Of a DNA stretch of 64,000 nucleotides, positions 62,340-64,000 are shown piece after piece. The DNA is from Osmia lignaria lignaria. Its lineage: Eukaryota > Arthropoda > Insecta > Hymenoptera > Megachilidae. Each line of letters opens with the position of its first letter. Within the stretch, counting starts at the first letter, position 1. Both the position numbers and the translations under genes were made by a program. The notes under the pieces are model-generated. The model did no database searches. It saw only the letters and a program-made list of their open reading frames with translations, and was not told the origin of the DNA. Location: the NCBI RefSeq assembly GCF_051020975.1, contig NW_027478172.1:1364001-1428000 (forward strand). Reading direction: 5' to 3'.

Positions 62340-62982
62340 TTGCAGATATATCTCAAGGGAAGGGGCCTGACGGACATATTTCGAGATATTTCTTCTTCTT
62401 GTTGTTCTTCTTCTGCACAGCTAAGCTGGAAGTGGCATTTGCAGCTCGCAATAGTGCAGAGTTATCTCAAAGAAAGGGGCCACGGTGTTTCTGTATCTCT
62501 ATTATGTTGGTGCGGCTTCGGAACTTTTAAATATCTTGATATATCTCGAGAACCACGCATCTGATCAAAAAATATCATAGAACATAAAAAGTAGGAAACT
62601 TAATTCTCTACAAAAAGGTCTGTTAACATTTTGCCATAGCTCGCTTCGTTTCCGAGATATTTGCAGATTTATCTCAAGGGAAGGGGCCTGACGGACATAT
62701 TTCGAGATATTTCTTCGTCTTGTTGTTCTTCTTCTGCACAGCTACGCTGGAAGTGGCATTTGCGGCTCGCACTAGTGCAGAGTTATCTCAAAGAAAGGGG
62801 CCACGGTGTTTCTGTATCTCTATTATGTTGGTGCGGCTTCGGAACTTTTAAATATCTCGATATATCTCGAAAACTACGCTTCTGATCAAAAAATATCATA
62901 GAGCGTAGATTGTAGCAAACATAATTCTCTACAAAAAAGGTCTGTTAACATTTTGCCATAGCTCGCTTCGTTTCCGAGATAT
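62340..62982 (+). repeat. A-B part of a further pentamer
   Basis: Monomers 62340 (A, 321 bp, GAGGTACTTGC before it) and 62661 (B). The pattern then stops: the B tail has GAGCGTAGATTGTAGC and leads into divergent monomers. Confidence 0.85.
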
Positions 62983-63625
62983 TTGCAGATATATCTCAAG
63001 GGAGGGGCCTGACGGACATATTTCGAGATATTTCTTCTTCTTGTTGTTCTTCTTCTGCACAGCTAAGCTGGAAGTGGCATTTGCAGCACGCAATAATGCA
63101 GAGTTATCTCAAAGAAAGGGGCCACGGTGTTTCTGTATCTCTATTATGTTGGGGCGGCTTCGGAACTTTTAAATATCTTGATATATCTCGAGAACTACGC
63201 ATCTGATCAAATAATATCATAGAACATAAAAAGTAGGACACTTAATTCTCTACAAAAAAGGTCTCTTATCATTTTGCCATAGCTCGCTTCGTTTCCGAGA
63301 TATTTGCAGATTTATCTCAAGGGAAGGGGCCTGACGGACATATTTCGAGATATTTCTTCTTCTTGTTGTTCTTCTTCTGCACAGCTAAGCTGGAAGTGGC
63401 ATTTGCAGCTCGCAATAGTGCAGAGTTTTCTCAAAGAAAGGGGCCACGGTGTTTCTGTATCTCTATTATGTTGGTGCGGCTTCGGAACTTTCAAATATCT
63501 TGATATATCTCGAGAACTACGGATCTGATCAAAAAATATCATACTGGATAAAAAGGGGGAAACTTAATTCTCTACAAAAAAGGTCTCTTAACATTTTCCC
63601 ATAGCTCGCTTCGTTTCCGAGATAT
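62983..63625 (+). repeat. Two unusually mutated monomers
   Basis: Monomers 62983 (321 bp, one base lost in CAAGGGAGGGG) and 63304 carry many variants seen nowhere nearby: GCAGCACGC, CAATAATGC, TTGGGGCGGC, CAAATAATATC, CTTATCATTTTG, GAGTTTTCTC, CTTTCAAATA, CATACTGGATAAAAAGGGGG and ATTTTCCCATAG. They look less homogenised than their neighbours. Confidence 0.8.
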
Positions 63626-64000
63626 TTGCAGATTTATCTCAAGGGAATGGGCCTGACGGACATATTTCGAGATATTTCTTCTTCTTGTTGTTCTTCCTCT
63701 GCACAGCTAAGCTGGAAGTGGCATTTGCGGCTCGCACTAGTGCAGAGTTATCTCAAAGAAAGGGGCCACGGTGTTTCTGTATCTCTATTATGTTGGTGCG
63801 GCTTCGGAACTTTTAAATATCTCGATATATCTCGAAAACTACGCTTCTGATCAAAAAATATCATACAACATAAATTGTAGGAAACATAATTCTCTACAAA
63901 AAACGTCTCTTAACATTTTGCCATAGCTCGCTTCGTTTCCGAGATATTTGCAGATTCAGCTCAAAGGAACGGGCCTGACGGACATATTTCGAGATATTTC
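63626..64000 (+). repeat. B-like and partial C monomers at the right window edge
   Basis: The monomer at 63626 has private GGGAATGGGCC and TTCCTCTGC, lacks the TTCGTC and GCTACGC marks of B, but shares the CATACAACAT tail of B at 60086. It is followed by 53 bp of a C monomer (TTCAGCTCAAAGGAACGGG). The array continues past the window. Confidence 0.82.

Larger units (their letters stand above)
1..64000 (+). repeat. Satellite DNA array, 322-bp monomer, head-to-tail, fills the window
   Basis: The same unit recurs from the first base to the last in one orientation. Using the TTG of TTGCAGAT (ATG in one subfamily) as anchor, starts fall at 199, 521, 843 and so on to 63948: 198 intervals totalling 63749 bp, 7 bp short of 198 x 322. 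The listed small indels account for that difference exactly. Neighbouring monomers differ by a handful of substitutions, and groups of monomers repeat as higher-order units. There is no inversion, no unique insert and no array edge. The length is close to two nucleosome repeats, as in many centromeric satellites. Centromeric function is an inference; sequence alone cannot separate it from pericentromeric or subtelomeric heterochromatin. Confidence 0.97.

Noticed and set aside
1..64000. CRISPR array (regularly spaced repeats)
   Set aside because: The repeat unit is the entire 322 bp with no unique spacers, and no cas-like gene is present.
1..64000. Tandem 5S rRNA, snRNA or histone-type gene cluster
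   Set aside because: A roughly 300-bp tandem unit could suggest 5S genes, but I see no 5S-like internal promoter or conserved RNA fold, and no histone-like translation in any frame.
1..64000. An undescribed gene system or defence island
   Set aside because: No base lies outside the satellite unit, so there is no room for a gene cassette. The noteworthy structure is the repeat architecture itself.

Overview
The whole 64-kb window is one uninterrupted satellite DNA array. Every base belongs to a head-to-tail, same-orientation tandem repeat with a 322-bp monomer: 198 complete monomers (199 to 63947) plus a partial monomer at each edge. About 175 of the 198 are exactly 322 bp by anchor spacing; the rest are 319-324 bp. 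I find no protein-coding gene, RNA gene, transposon, CRISPR array or unique sequence, and neither end of the array is in the window. Offsets quoted below are within the monomer, counted from the first T of its TTGCAGAT.

This is a eukaryotic centromeric, pericentromeric or other heterochromatic satellite. Pure arrays of this size, with nested higher-order repeats and a roughly two-nucleosome monomer, are characteristic of eukaryotes. The monomer is about 39% GC by hand count and CpG is not depleted (11 seen, about 12 expected), which argues against a heavily CpG-methylated, ageing vertebrate array. An arthropod is my loose impression from the TTTCCGAGATAT style of motif, but the sequence does not prove it.

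Layout from left to right: (1) 1-2032, relatively divergent monomers with a partial 1288-bp (4-mer) repeat. (2) 2033-8462, two copies of a 3215-bp 10-mer, each holding a doubled 965-bp trimer. (3) 8463-10274, a 2-mer repeat. (4) 10275-19290, two copies of a 4508-bp 14-mer built on a 1932-bp hexamer. (5) 19795-30747, a 5154-bp block present twice at a 5799-bp interval, with no differences seen by eye. (6) 30748-35727, a seven-monomer pattern and truncated versions of it. (7) 35728-56324, two adjacent copies of a roughly 10-kb block that differ by whole-monomer gains and losses plus one 2-bp deletion. (8) 56325-57936, a third partial copy. (9) 57937-62982, a pentamer repeat with an internal 3-mer duplication. 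(10) 62983-64000, two unusually mutated monomers and a return to the pentamer type.

The array reads as a record of repeated unequal crossover or conversion between aligned monomers. Chimeric monomers mark many of the joints. Inside the monomer there is an older layer: a 28-bp direct repeat 114 bp apart (24/28 identical), five TATCTC and two GAGATAT words, and several short dyads. Two dyads have become perfect palindromes in particular subfamilies. A 225-bp open frame starting at TTG is intact in about 171 of the 198 monomers, but this follows from copying and is not evidence of a gene.
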